Below are positions 48,142-56,637 of a stretch of 64,000 nucleotides of DNA, piece by piece. A program made the position numbers and the translations under genes. Every line of letters starts with the position of its first letter. The first letter of the stretch is position 1. Source of the DNA: an uncultured Erythrobacter sp. (GTDB taxonomy: Bacteria; Pseudomonadota; Alphaproteobacteria; Sphingomonadales; Sphingomonadaceae); NCBI RefSeq assembly GCF_947499705.1, contig NZ_CANMPJ010000001.1:1461501-1525500 (forward strand), in the 5' to 3' direction. A model generated the notes under the pieces. The model was given only the letters and a program-made list of their open reading frames with translations, did not search any database and was not told the origin of the DNA.

Positions 48142-49002
48142 TTGCGGCTCAATCGGTTCGATACGTCGAAGATCAAGGTTCGCGGTGGCGGTGGCAGAGG
48201 CCGCGCAGCAGGCGGCGTGGGTTGCGGTACAATTATCATCGCCATCATTGCTGCGGTGGTCTTCGGTGTCGATCCGATGCAGACCATCGGTGCAATCCAG
48301 GGCGGGCAACAGACAAGCGCTCCGCAGGCCCAACAGGGAGCACAATCTGAGGAAGCGCTTTGCACCACAGGACCGTTCGCGACAGAGGCATGCAATGCGC
48401 TGACCAGCCTCAATGAAACCTGGGCTCCGGTGTTCGCCAGCGCCAATGCCCGGTTCGAACAACCAACTCTCATTCTATACCCGTCGGGCCCGGTCAGCAC
48501 ACAAGGCTGCGGCAACGCGTCATCGGCAGCAGGTCCATTCTACTGCCCTGCCGATATGGGCATCTATCTCGACACCGCGTTCTACGACACGATGGCCCGC
48601 CAAATGGGCGCCGGCGGCGACTTCGCACGCTATTACGTGATCGCGCACGAATACGGGCACCACATCCAGAACCTACTCGGAACAGCCAGTCAGGTTCGCA
48701 GCATTCAGCAGCGCAATCCTTCGCAGTCGAACCAATTGCAGGTGCGCATGGAGTTGCAGGCTGATTGCTATGCCGGAGTCTGGGCAGGCAAGAACCGAAA
48801 CCTGATCGAACCTGGTGATATGCAAGAGGGATTACGCGCAGCCAGCGCGATTGGAGATGACACTTTGCAACGCCGTGCAGGTCAGCGTATCAACCCCGAA
48901 AATTTCACCCACGGAACCAGCGAACAGCGCATGCAGGCACTGCGTCGCGGATTGGAGAGCGCCAATGGCTCAGCATGCGACGTATATTTCGATTTCAGCT
49001 AA
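48142..49002 (+). CDS. Neutral zinc metallopeptidase (YpfJ family)
   Basis: 286 residues from a TTG at 48142; GGGAGGAA at 48127-48134 leaves a 7-base spacing and there is no ATG in frame, so the rare start is well supported. A basic, Gly-rich N-terminus (RGGGGRGRAAGG) precedes one membrane helix (about residues 29-41). The catalytic motif is VIAHEYGHHIQN. Metal and substrate of the family are not firmly known. Confidence 0.9.
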   Translation: MRLNRFDTSKIKVRGGGGRGRAAGGVGCGTIIIAIIAAVVFGVDPMQTIGAIQGGQQTSAPQAQQGAQSEEALCTTGPFATEACNALTSLNETWAPVFASANARFEQPTLILYPSGPVSTQGCGNASSAAGPFYCPADMGIYLDTAFYDTMARQMGAGGDFARYYVIAHEYGHHIQNLLGTASQVRSIQQRNPSQSNQLQVRMELQADCYAGVWAGKNRNLIEPGDMQEGLRAASAIGDDTLQRRAGQRINPENFTHGTSEQRMQALRRGLESANGSACDVYFDFS

Positions 49003-49489
49003 AGGCGTTTTTCTGAGTACAGCGCTCGCGCTGTGCAGCACTGCGCCCCTGTTGGCGCAAGTGCAGCAGGATGAACCCGATGTCGAGGATGTCGCGCGCA
49101 CGCCGCTCAATGATCTCAACATCGATTCGAAAGACATCCCGGCGGCTCTGCTTGTCGCTGCTGAGGATCCATACGCCAGGGATAGTCTGACTAGCTGCAA
49201 CGCCATCGTCGCTCAAATCGCCGAGTTGGATGAAGCGCTTGGCCCGGACTACGACATCGCCGGCGAATCCGACAACAGCGTCAGCGAAGGTAAGGTTGCG
49301 CAAGGAGTGGTCGGATCTCTCATTCCGTTTCGCGGCATCGTGCGCGAAGTATCGGGCGCAGCGGGCGACCAGCGCAAAATGCGCGCCGCAATTGCCGCTG
49401 GCATGGTGAAGCGCGGTTTCCTTAAGGGCATCGGACTTGAGCGCGGCTGCAATTATCCCGCCCGCCCTCGCCCTGTGCCAGCAAGCTAA
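48965..49489 (+). CDS. Secreted protein of unknown function
   Basis: 174 residues from the ATG at 48965, overlapping the end of the zinc peptidase by 38 bases in another frame. A signal peptide ends near APLLAQ (residue 32). The mature part contains DPYARDSLTSCNAIVAQIAELDEALGPDYD and a C-terminal LIPFRGIVREVSGAAGDQRKM, plus a Cys near the end. I recall no family name. A stem-loop follows. Confidence 0.75.
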   Translation: MAQHATYISISAKGVFLSTALALCSTAPLLAQVQQDEPDVEDVARTPLNDLNIDSKDIPAALLVAAEDPYARDSLTSCNAIVAQIAELDEALGPDYDIAGESDNSVSEGKVAQGVVGSLIPFRGIVREVSGAAGDQRKMRAAIAAGMVKRGFLKGIGLERGCNYPARPRPVPAS

Positions 49490-49502
49490 TAGGCCACGAA
49501 AA

Positions 49503-49534
49503 AGGCCGGAGCAGTCCACCAACCGCCCCGGCCT
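49503..49534. terminator. Bidirectional intrinsic terminator
   Basis: aggccgg (49503-49509) pairs with ccggcct (49528-49534), extended by gc/gc. On the minus strand the stem runs directly into five Ts, a good terminator for creD; in the plus direction the T content is weaker. Confidence 0.7.
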
Positions 49535-49555
49535 CTTCATTTGCGAAGTCCCGCT

Positions 49556-50986
49556 CTATGCGGGGACCGAACCCACCTCCGGTTCTTCGCTGCCAGTTAA
49601 ATCGACAGGCCCCTCGCCCATGGTCACTTTCGACCATTCGATGTTGCGCGTTCCGTACATCACGCCAGCCAGCGCGAAGAACAGCATCAACGAACCGATC
49701 ACCAGCGACCATGCTTCAAGATTGAGCAGGACGTAGAGAACGGCATAGAGGCCCGCCAGCAGCGCCGCGATGAAGCCAGCCCGCCGCCAACCGCCCAGCA
49801 CCGCTGCGCTGTAGCTGGTTAGCAGCCCAATGATCGCTGCACTTGCGACTATATAGGCCCACGCAAATCCGATCATCTCTGAAAACGCGAGCAGCATCAC
49901 AAAGAACAGGATCAACCCTGCTCCGGTCAGCAAATACTCCGCCGAAGCCACACGCGCGCCTGCAACGATGTCGAACATCAGGAAGGCGAGGAATGTGAAG
50001 CCGATGAACAGGAACCCGTATTTCAGCGAGCGCTCAACCCGCTTGTAAAGGTCGACCGGCTCCATCAGCGCAATCGTGGCAATCTGATCACCTGAGCCGC
50101 TGGCTTCATCGATATAGCGTGGCTCTACCGGGTCTCCGTATGCAACTGGCAATGCCGGGGCAGACGTGCTCACCAAAGACTGCCCAAGCGCAAGGTTGGA
50201 GATTGACCAGCTCGCCGAGAATCCCTCGGCGGTTGCTTCACGGTCGCTTTCACCGGGCAGGAAATCGCCGGAAAAGCTCGGATGCGGCCAAGTCGATTTT
50301 ACGTTGAAGTTCGATTCTTCTCCTCTTGGCACCATGCTGAACGCGCTACTGCCTCGAAGGCCATAGCCGAAGTCCAGCAGGATCTGCTCGCCATCAGACC
50401 AGTCGAGAAACGCGTGAACCCCCGTGCCAGACTGGCTGTTTCCCAATCCAGGCCGCAAGTCCAAACGTTCCCCACCGAGCAGAAGCGTCGCGTCGGTCTG
50501 GAGCCCGCGCGGGTCGGAGATCGCCAGCTGAAGAACCGCTTCGTCCAAAAGCAACTGGTCGGTCTCAATCCCTAGGCGGTCGAGGTCTTCCGGCATGTTG
50601 AACAGAGCCGATCCGGTAATCGCGGCATCGTAAACCACCGATTGATGGATAATCCCGCGCGAGCGAACTTCCGGGTCGATCTCGGTTTCGAGATTTTGCT
50701 CGCTCGGCGAAATGTAGAGCAATTGGCGACTTTCGGTTCGGCGTGTCACGGTCTTCCCGTCGACCACTTCGTTGGTGGTGCGCGTGACCATGTAGGGCAC
50801 GACCAACATTGGTCCTGCCACCACCTGCGCCCCGGCCCATCCAGCGGTGATCGAATTTTGCGCGACGCGGGCCTGATGCTGGCGATCGCTCACCAACCAA
50901 TAGACCATCGCGAGGGGAATGATCAGCAGCGCACCGATCATTCCGACGAGTAAGAGTTTTATTCCTGGGCTTCGCTCACCAGCCAT
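49556..50986 (-). CDS. creD: Cell envelope integrity protein CreD
   Basis: 476 residues. AGGAGG lies 7 bases before the ATG. One N-terminal membrane helix, a large periplasmic domain (about 40-320), and six C-terminal helices with YGFLFIGFTFLAFLMFD, the layout of inner-membrane CreD. In other bacteria creD is induced with beta-lactam response genes. It lies directly after the blaI/blaR1-like pair on the same strand but beyond its terminator. Confidence 0.93.
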   Translation of the reverse strand: MAGERSPGIKLLLVGMIGALLIIPLAMVYWLVSDRQHQARVAQNSITAGWAGAQVVAGPMLVVPYMVTRTTNEVVDGKTVTRRTESRQLLYISPSEQNLETEIDPEVRSRGIIHQSVVYDAAITGSALFNMPEDLDRLGIETDQLLLDEAVLQLAISDPRGLQTDATLLLGGERLDLRPGLGNSQSGTGVHAFLDWSDGEQILLDFGYGLRGSSAFSMVPRGEESNFNVKSTWPHPSFSGDFLPGESDREATAEGFSASWSISNLALGQSLVSTSAPALPVAYGDPVEPRYIDEASGSGDQIATIALMEPVDLYKRVERSLKYGFLFIGFTFLAFLMFDIVAGARVASAEYLLTGAGLILFFVMLLAFSEMIGFAWAYIVASAAIIGLLTSYSAAVLGGWRRAGFIAALLAGLYAVLYVLLNLEAWSLVIGSLMLFFALAGVMYGTRNIEWSKVTMGEGPVDLTGSEEPEVGSVPA

Positions 50987-51064
50987 TGTTCATCCTCCTG
51001 AATGTGAGACGAACCGTTCTCTGGGGGCGATGAAATGAATTCTATCTGAATTGTCCATACAGAA

Positions 51065-51093
51065 ACGGCGGACACTCTAATCGTGCCCGCCGT
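51065..51093 (-). terminator. Intrinsic terminator of the blaI/blaR1-like operon
   Basis: acggcggacac and gtgcccgccgt form an 11-bp stem with one G-T type mismatch and a 7-base loop. In the minus direction it is followed by TTTCT. It lies 31 bases past the M56 gene stop. Confidence 0.6.
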
Positions 51094-51123
51094 CAAATCC
51101 TGGTGCCTATCGGAGGCTGGAGA

Positions 51124-52761
51124 TCAGGTGTCGATATTGTCTTCCCAGTTTTCGATCTGCTCATCGAGCGTTTCGAGCAGGTCGCGGCGCATCTTGCCTT
51201 GAATCTCGCGGTTCTTGGCGATTGCGCTGCGTGCTTCTTTCAAACCTTCGAGCGCATGCGCCATCACACGCGCCTGGCACAGATAGACCTTGCGGACCTG
51301 CCCCTCGTGTTCCTCGACCGTGGCAACTTCGTCGTTGTCACCGCGGCATTCCATTTTGACGACCGTCTTGCCAACGGACTGCATGTCGGTTTCGACCTCG
51401 ACCAATGCTTCCTGGATCAGAACCGGTACGTTCTCCAACTCCTTCTGGGCTTCGGCCAGACTCACATGAACTTCGGCGAGGATTTCATCCATCTCTGCTT
51501 GGCTCATCTTGCGACCGGAGTTTACGATCCGAATGTTCTGAGTCCGGTTGGTCATCTTCCGGTCTTCTTCGACGTCGACATCGCTCACAACAAACACATT
51601 GCTGCTGGTTTCGACTTTGACCTTTTCACTCGCGCCGGGATCAATCGTGATAATCTTGACGTCTTTCTCAACCTTCGGTGCTTCTGGCGGTGACGGCGGC
51701 GCAGGAGGTTTGGGCGCAGCCGGGGCAACCGCGCTGACCAGTGGCGCAGCAGGCGCTACGGGAGGTTCGGGTGCCTGACTCTCGGCGTAGCTGATCGAGG
51801 CGGTCAGCGGCAGAGCGAGCACTCCGAAGCCAAGAAGGGCGCGGCCGGCAATGCGGCGGCGGGGGGTTTGGTCGGACATGGTCAGGCTCCTTAAACGGTG
51901 AATAATCGATTTGTCGCCCAGCACCGGGCACGCCATCGGGGCGGCGAGCGCTACGTTCGGGCCGGCGGCAAAACTGGCAATGAGGTTGGCGTAGACGGCG
52001 CGGTCTTCGGCCGGTTTGGAAGCGACCACTCGGGCATCGCAGGCGGCTTCTTGGTCGCGGCGGAGTGCCAGCCAACCATAGCGGCCCAGCGGGTTCCACC
52101 AATGCAGCGCGAAGAGTGGCTGCACTGCGACATTGATCAGCAGATCGCGGCCTTCGTGATGCGCCATTTCATGCGCCAGAGCGAGGTCACGCGCTGTGCG
52201 GTCAGGCTGCGCCATGAAACCTTCCGGCATAGCGATCACAGGATCGAGCACACCGAAAGCTAGCGGGGCTTTCGTTCCAGGTGTTTCCACCAAGCGGATC
52301 TTACCCGCCTTGCCCACTTCACGCGCATCGGAGAGCAACTCACTCCGCAATTTGAAATAGGCGGAGAAACGCAGATACATAAAAATGGCGGCGCCGATAA
52401 GCCAGGCAACAAAACCGAGCTCTAGCCAAGGTGCGGCATCGAGCAAGGTCTGCGGGGTAATAGACATGGCATTATCGGTCGCCGCCTCCGTCGAGCCCGC
52501 AACAGCCTCTTGTGTCGCAACTGGAGTGGCAGGGCCGAGGATCAGGAAAGTCGAGGTGGTTTCTTGTGTTGGCGCGCTCTGGGCTGGCGCGAGCCAGTTG
52601 GGTAACTCGAGTGGCGGAAGGATCAGCCGCAGAGCCGGGATTGCCCACAGAGCATAGGCGGTCTGCGGACCAAGCCAGCGCGCGATTGGGCGGCGGATGA
52701 AGAGGACCAGCGCGATCAGTGCAGCGGTCCAAAGCAGCGTGTCGAAGAGCCAATCGGTCAT
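51124..52761 (-). CDS. BlaR1-like M56 family membrane metallopeptidase
   Basis: 545 residues. Two N-terminal hydrophobic segments (about 6-22 and 113-130) precede the cytoplasmic M56 peptidase with HEMAH (His197, His201) and a downstream Glu in EAACDARVV. A further helix near 310 is followed by an Ala/Pro-rich linker and a charged coiled-coil region to the end. No penicillin-binding domain is present, so the sensor is different from BlaR1. It is coupled to the BlaI-like repressor by ATGA. Confidence 0.9.
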   Translation of the reverse strand: MTDWLFDTLLWTAALIALVLFIRRPIARWLGPQTAYALWAIPALRLILPPLELPNWLAPAQSAPTQETTSTFLILGPATPVATQEAVAGSTEAATDNAMSITPQTLLDAAPWLELGFVAWLIGAAIFMYLRFSAYFKLRSELLSDAREVGKAGKIRLVETPGTKAPLAFGVLDPVIAMPEGFMAQPDRTARDLALAHEMAHHEGRDLLINVAVQPLFALHWWNPLGRYGWLALRRDQEAACDARVVASKPAEDRAVYANLIASFAAGPNVALAAPMACPVLGDKSIIHRLRSLTMSDQTPRRRIAGRALLGFGVLALPLTASISYAESQAPEPPVAPAAPLVSAVAPAAPKPPAPPSPPEAPKVEKDVKIITIDPGASEKVKVETSSNVFVVSDVDVEEDRKMTNRTQNIRIVNSGRKMSQAEMDEILAEVHVSLAEAQKELENVPVLIQEALVEVETDMQSVGKTVVKMECRGDNDEVATVEEHEGQVRKVYLCQARVMAHALEGLKEARSAIAKNREIQGKMRRDLLETLDEQIENWEDNIDT

Positions 52762-53147
52762 TGCTTCAGCTCCTTCAACAAGGCTTCAATCTCTGTGAGG
52801 TCGTCCTCGCTCAGCGCTTCTGTCTCTGCGAGATGCGCGACCAGCGAAGCGGCCTTTCCGCCAAACAGTCGGTCAACGAGGCGGCGCGATTCACCGCCGA
52901 CATAGTCAGAGCGGGCGATCACAGGACTGTAGAGAAACCGGCGACCATCGGGCCGCGTGGCAATGGCTTGTTTCTGGACAAGGCGCGAAAGCAGCGTCTT
53001 GACCGTAGCCAAACTCCAACCGCGATCTTCGCAAATTTCGTCGCACACCTCAGTGGCTGAGATAGTTCCGCGATCCCACAGCACTTCCATTACGGCGTGC
53101 TCGGCCTCGCTGATGCGTTCAGGCTTTACCTCTTCGGAATCGGACAC
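52758..53147 (-). CDS. BlaI/MecI/CopY-family repressor
   Basis: 129 residues from the GTG at 53147; AGGAGG with a 6-base spacing fixes the start, while the longer reading to 53333 crosses the operator region. The winged helix has ISEAEHAVMEVLWDRG, TVKTLLSRLVQKQAI and RPDGRRFLYSPV. The C-terminal part is the dimerisation and cleavage region. It is expected to repress its own operon from the TACAnnTGTA boxes upstream until the M56 partner cuts it. Confidence 0.92.
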   Translation of the reverse strand: MSDSEEVKPERISEAEHAVMEVLWDRGTISATEVCDEICEDRGWSLATVKTLLSRLVQKQAIATRPDGRRFLYSPVIARSDYVGGESRRLVDRLFGGKAASLVAHLAETEALSEDDLTEIEALLKELKQ

Positions 53148-53173
53148 CGGCTTCCTCCTCACCTGCTCACGAT

Positions 53174-53183
53174 TACATCTGTA
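53174..53183. promoter_or_regulatory. BlaI/CopY operator, box 1
   Basis: TACATCTGTA matches the TACAnnTGTA box of BlaI/CopY repressors exactly and extends to a 12-bp palindrome (ttacatctgtaa, 53173-53184). It lies 26 bases upstream of the repressor GTG. Confidence 0.75.
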
Positions 53184-53194
53184 AGCACATCGAC

Positions 53195-53204
53195 TACGGC
53201 TGTA
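53195..53204. promoter_or_regulatory. BlaI/CopY operator, box 2 (imperfect)
   Basis: TACGGCTGTA differs at one position from TACAnnTGTA. It is 21 bases from box 1 centre to centre, two helical turns, on the side of the divergent fusion gene. The two boxes together could let the repressor control both directions. Confidence 0.55.
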
Positions 53205-53253
53205 AACATGAAGCCCACATGAATGATTGTTCAGGCAGCTTGTCCCTCGATAA

Positions 53254-54834
53254 ATGCCCGATATGATGCGACGAATGACATTCAGAGCCTTCGTTCTTAC
53301 CGCCCTCGCCTGTTTCATCGTAAGTCCCGCCATAGCGCAGGACGACGTTCTTCCGCTGACAGAGCCGGTGGAGCTCGACTCCGCAAATCCAGAAACCAGT
53401 GACTTGGGTGAACTGAGCTATCGCGGCGGGGTCGTGATCGAACCGGGCGAGTACGAGCTCGGCGGTATCTCCGGGCTCGAATGGCATGAGGACCGGCTCT
53501 ATGCCGTTCTGGATGACGGGCGCTGGCTGACCATCACCCCGGACGAAATTCAGGGCCAACTGGTCGATGTCCTGACCGTTTCCGGCGGGCCATTGCTCGA
53601 TCTCAAAGGCAAGAAGCTGAAACGCAAATCAGAGGCCGACGCAGAAGCGATCGCGCGCGCTCCGGATGGGTCGTGGTTGGTCGCGTTCGAGCGAGATCAT
53701 CGTATTTGGCAGTACGGGTCAATCGACGGCCAAGCCTCAAGCGGTTCTTTTCAAGTCGATTTGACGAAACTTCCTCTGACAGAGAATGGCGGCATCGAAA
53801 CGCTGGCCACCTATGAAGGCGGTGCTCTCATCTGCGCAGAGCAGGCCGATGCCGCGACGCAGAATTGCCTGCGGACCGATACAAGCGGCGCGGCGCAATT
53901 CACATTGACGCCACCACCAGCAGTGGCCGAGCATGGCGGCGTGCCGACCGACGCCACCTGTCTGGCAGATGGCACCTGCTATGTCCTGTTCCGCAGTTAT
54001 CGCTCCGACTACGGCAACCGCGCCGGCGTGCTTGAACTGTCGTTGTCGGGCGAAACTCGGGTGCTCGCCGAAATAGCTCCGCCGCTCACGATCGACAATT
54101 TCGAAGGGATCGCGGTGCGCCAGCATCGGGGCAAAACCTTTCTCTACCTCGCTTCGGACAACAACTTCTCCAGCAATCAGCGCAACCTGCTGATGAAATT
54201 CGAAGTGCGCGGCGCGACTCCAGCGCCACTCGCTACTGCTCCAACCGGACCTATCGAGGAACCTGAACCTGTCACGGAATACGACACTGTAGACGTTGTG
54301 CTCGAAACCACATTGGGTGAGATCACCGTCAGGCTCGAAACCGAGCGCGCACCGATCACGGCTGCGAACTTCCTGCGCTACATCGAGGAGGACCGCTTCG
54401 ATGGCACCGTCTTCTACCGCGCGATGCACATCGAATGGGGCCCGCAACCAAACGGGTTGATCCAAGGCGGAACGCAGTGGGACCCGAAACGCGTGCTCCC
54501 GGGCATCCAGCACGAGCCGACCAGTGAGACGGGCCTCAGCCATACACGCGGCGCGCTCTCCATGGCGATGGGCGAACCGGGCAGCGCCAATGGCGACTTT
54601 TCAATCATGGTGCAGGACCAGACCGGTCTGGACGCCAAACCGAACTCAGACGATCCGATATGGAAGAATGGCTATGCCGTCTTTGGATACGTGATTGAAG
54701 GAATGGCTGTGGTCGAGGCGATCCATGCTCAGCCGACCGATCCCGACGCGGGCGAAGGGTGGATGAAAGGCCAGATGCTGGCGGAGCCTGTGACGATCAC
54801 AGAAGCGCGGCGGGCTGAGGCCGCTTCGGAATAA
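53254..54834 (+). CDS. Phytase-like esterase domain fused to a cyclophilin peptidyl-prolyl isomerase
   Basis: 526 residues; ATGs at 53254, 53263, 53266 and 53275 are all possible, with a signal peptide ending near SPAIAQ. Domain 1 (about 45-320) is a phytase-like beta-propeller with GGISGLEW, LYAVLDDGRW, EAIARAPDGSW and FERDHRIWQY. A Pro/Glu/Thr linker leads to domain 2 (about 343-515), a cyclophilin with LGEITVRLETERAPITAANFL, FYRAM, LIQGGTQWD, SANGDFSIMVQD and VFGYVIEGMAVV. No internal start or ribosome-binding site splits them. It acts in the periplasm. Confidence 0.88.
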   Translation: MPDMMRRMTFRAFVLTALACFIVSPAIAQDDVLPLTEPVELDSANPETSDLGELSYRGGVVIEPGEYELGGISGLEWHEDRLYAVLDDGRWLTITPDEIQGQLVDVLTVSGGPLLDLKGKKLKRKSEADAEAIARAPDGSWLVAFERDHRIWQYGSIDGQASSGSFQVDLTKLPLTENGGIETLATYEGGALICAEQADAATQNCLRTDTSGAAQFTLTPPPAVAEHGGVPTDATCLADGTCYVLFRSYRSDYGNRAGVLELSLSGETRVLAEIAPPLTIDNFEGIAVRQHRGKTFLYLASDNNFSSNQRNLLMKFEVRGATPAPLATAPTGPIEEPEPVTEYDTVDVVLETTLGEITVRLETERAPITAANFLRYIEEDRFDGTVFYRAMHIEWGPQPNGLIQGGTQWDPKRVLPGIQHEPTSETGLSHTRGALSMAMGEPGSANGDFSIMVQDQTGLDAKPNSDDPIWKNGYAVFGYVIEGMAVVEAIHAQPTDPDAGEGWMKGQMLAEPVTITEARRAEAASE

Positions 54835-54837
54835 GTG

Positions 54838-55827
54838 CTATTCTCCGTTCGCCGGACGTCCAACCGGCTCAGTAGCCGTCTGCGGCATCCGGGCTTCAAG
54901 CTCGCTTAGCCATTCCGCCACGCCGTCCCCGATCACCATCTGCGGCAGGGAGGCAAGCAGACGTCGCTCGCTTTCCCATTTGGCAACTGACCGACCGGCA
55001 GCGCGCGCGGCATCGCCAAGGCTTTGAGGCTGGCGCAGCGCGCGATTGATCATTGCATCGCCGTAGAACGTCCAGTCGTTCTCAGCCTCGCACCCGAACG
55101 ACGTGCGATTGCTCGCAGCGGCAGTCATGATCGCGGTGTCCGGACTGGCAACCTCCGGGATAAACACGCCTGAATAGCAGGCACTCAGGATCAGGATGCG
55201 CCGCTCGATCCCGAGTTCCTCCAGCACCGACTTGAAACGCTGCGGGCTGAGGATGCCATAGCCGGTGTCGCCGTAGTGATAAGCCAGACCCAGATCGAGG
55301 CCGTGGCTGGTTGAGTACATCACCAGAACGTCTTCTTCCGGGTCCATCACTTCAGCGATCTTAGCGAGGCTAACGATAAGCGCGTCGATTGATCCCTGTG
55401 GCAGATCGTTGCGCGTCCCGTCCGGCCCAGCGAGCGTAAGCGTGCGCCCTGCCCCGTCATAGCGCCGCGCGAGCACCCGACCGGCCTCTCGGACTTCGCG
55501 GGCAAACACCGGGTCGCTGTCGAGCGCGATAGTCAGCACATAGGCATCGACCGTGCCAGGACGCTGCGGCTGCAGCTGGGCGAGTTCGGCATCGAGCCGC
55601 TGCCGCTGATCGAGAATTTCCGCCGCACTTCGGCCTCGGTGCATTTGCGGTCCCAGCGCAAAGCTGGCGCGCGCTTCCTCGCGATTCTCGCCAGTGGCCA
55701 AGTTGGGAAACGGCAAAGTGTGCGGCGGCGGTTGGTTTGGATTGACCGAAGGCACCGCATCCTCAGCCGGGATTGGAGACGCAAGACAGGCCGCCATGCC
55801 GAGACAGATAAGTGCACGCTTGATCAT
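54838..55827 (-). CDS. C13-family (legumain-like) cysteine peptidase
   Basis: 329 residues from the ATG at 55827. A signal peptide of about 20 residues is followed by a Pro-rich stretch and the peptidase domain. The His is in VMYSTSHGLDLG and the Cys in LILSACYSGVF, the catalytic dyad of clan CD. The NRTSFGCEAENDWTFYGDAM segment is typical of bacterial C13 proteins. Targets are unknown. It lies next to a repeat-bracketed GIY-YIG unit. Confidence 0.88.
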   Translation of the reverse strand: MIKRALICLGMAACLASPIPAEDAVPSVNPNQPPPHTLPFPNLATGENREEARASFALGPQMHRGRSAAEILDQRQRLDAELAQLQPQRPGTVDAYVLTIALDSDPVFAREVREAGRVLARRYDGAGRTLTLAGPDGTRNDLPQGSIDALIVSLAKIAEVMDPEEDVLVMYSTSHGLDLGLAYHYGDTGYGILSPQRFKSVLEELGIERRILILSACYSGVFIPEVASPDTAIMTAAASNRTSFGCEAENDWTFYGDAMINRALRQPQSLGDAARAAGRSVAKWESERRLLASLPQMVIGDGVAEWLSELEARMPQTATEPVGRPANGE

Positions 55828-55980
55828 CAGGGCAGGCTGCCTTTGATCGACACTTCGGTCAAGCAATCTGGTTGTGCAAGCAGCCCCAAATGCGCGGCCT
55901 CGGTCGAAAATAGCGCAACCACTGTAGCGGGCGTCCCAAGTAAGGCGGGATAAATCCACTCCACAAATAGCCTAGGAAAA

Positions 55981-56010
55981 CGTTCGTCCTGAGCCTGTCG
56001 AAGGACGTGC
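55981..56010. repeat. 30-bp terminal inverted repeat, left copy
   Basis: The exact reverse complement of 56318-56347. It begins cgttcgtcctgag and ends aaggacgtgc. Within the copy, cgtcct and aggacg form a small hairpin. It lies 2 bases past the GIY-YIG stop codon. Confidence 0.85.
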
Positions 56011-56012
56011 TT

Positions 56013-56297
56013 CTAGGTGTCCGCGCTCCGAGACAGGAACTGAACCCGGTCCCAATCCCCGGCAATAGGCGCTTCCTTCTTGGCTCGGCTCCAGCCCTTG
56101 ATCTGTCGTTCTGCGGCGAGCGCTTCATGCCTGGTCGGGAAGTCCTGCGACCATACGAGCTCGACTGGTTGCCTGCGAGCGGTGTAGTCGCTGCCTTTGC
56201 CTGACTGGTGCTGACCGATGCGGAATTCAAGTTGGTCGGTGTGGCCGCAATAGTATGAGCCATCCACGCATTTGAGCAGGTAAGTGTAGAACGCCAT
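56013..56297 (-). CDS. Single-domain GIY-YIG nuclease
   Basis: 94 residues. The fold signature appears as YTYLLKCVDGSYYCGHT, with an FRIGQHQSG segment carrying the Arg, and ALAAERQIKGWSRAKKEA with the metal-binding Glu. It is of the YhbQ/Slx1-like short type without a DNA-binding extension. It is bracketed by the two arms of a perfect 30-bp inverted repeat, 2 bases after the stop and 20 bases before the start, and sits at the end of the sdh transcript direction. Confidence 0.92.
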   Translation of the reverse strand: MAFYTYLLKCVDGSYYCGHTDQLEFRIGQHQSGKGSDYTARRQPVELVWSQDFPTRHEALAAERQIKGWSRAKKEAPIAGDWDRVQFLSRSADT

Positions 56298-56317
56298 TGT
56301 CTAGCTCGGGCGGTTTT

Positions 56318-56347
56318 GCACGTCCTTCGACAGGCTCAGGACGAACG
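56318..56347. repeat. 30-bp terminal inverted repeat, right copy
   Basis: It reads gcacgtccttcga at the start and ends ggacgaacg. It lies 20 bases upstream of the GIY-YIG start and 5 bases past the stop of the small gene at 56353-56637, so it could also act as a transcript-end hairpin there. Confidence 0.85.
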
Positions 56348-56352
56348 GGCTA

Positions 56353-56637
56353 CTACATTCTAGAACGTTTCACGTCTGCGCGTGCATCCAATGGTTTTGG
56401 ATTCACGTTTTTACTGCACGCCAAATTCCAAATGTCATCGATTGCAATAACCACTGGGCTCCCTTCGGACTGTCCCGAAGACGACTCAGAGGTATAGACG
56501 GTCATTCCTTCCGAGCTCACTAGAAGCTTGAATGCTGATCCATCACTCGCCTTCATCCTGAAACAGACTTCACCGATTGTGTAGTCGGTAAGCTCTACAC
56601 AAGGTAGCTTTCCGATCTTGATGCCGTGGGCACTCAA
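56353..56637 (-). CDS. Small hypothetical protein coupled to sdhA
   Basis: 94 residues if the TTG at 56637 is used; this overlaps the sdhA stop as TTGA. It contains [32 protein letters not shown] and [14 protein letters not shown], consistent with a small all-beta protein. Codon use is plausible but there is no family match I know. sdhB would be expected at this place. Confidence 0.5.
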   Translation of the reverse strand: MSAHGIKIGKLPCVELTDYTIGEVCFRMKASDGSAFKLLVSSEGMTVYTSESSSGQSEGSPVVIAIDDIWNLACSKNVNPKPLDARADVKRSRM

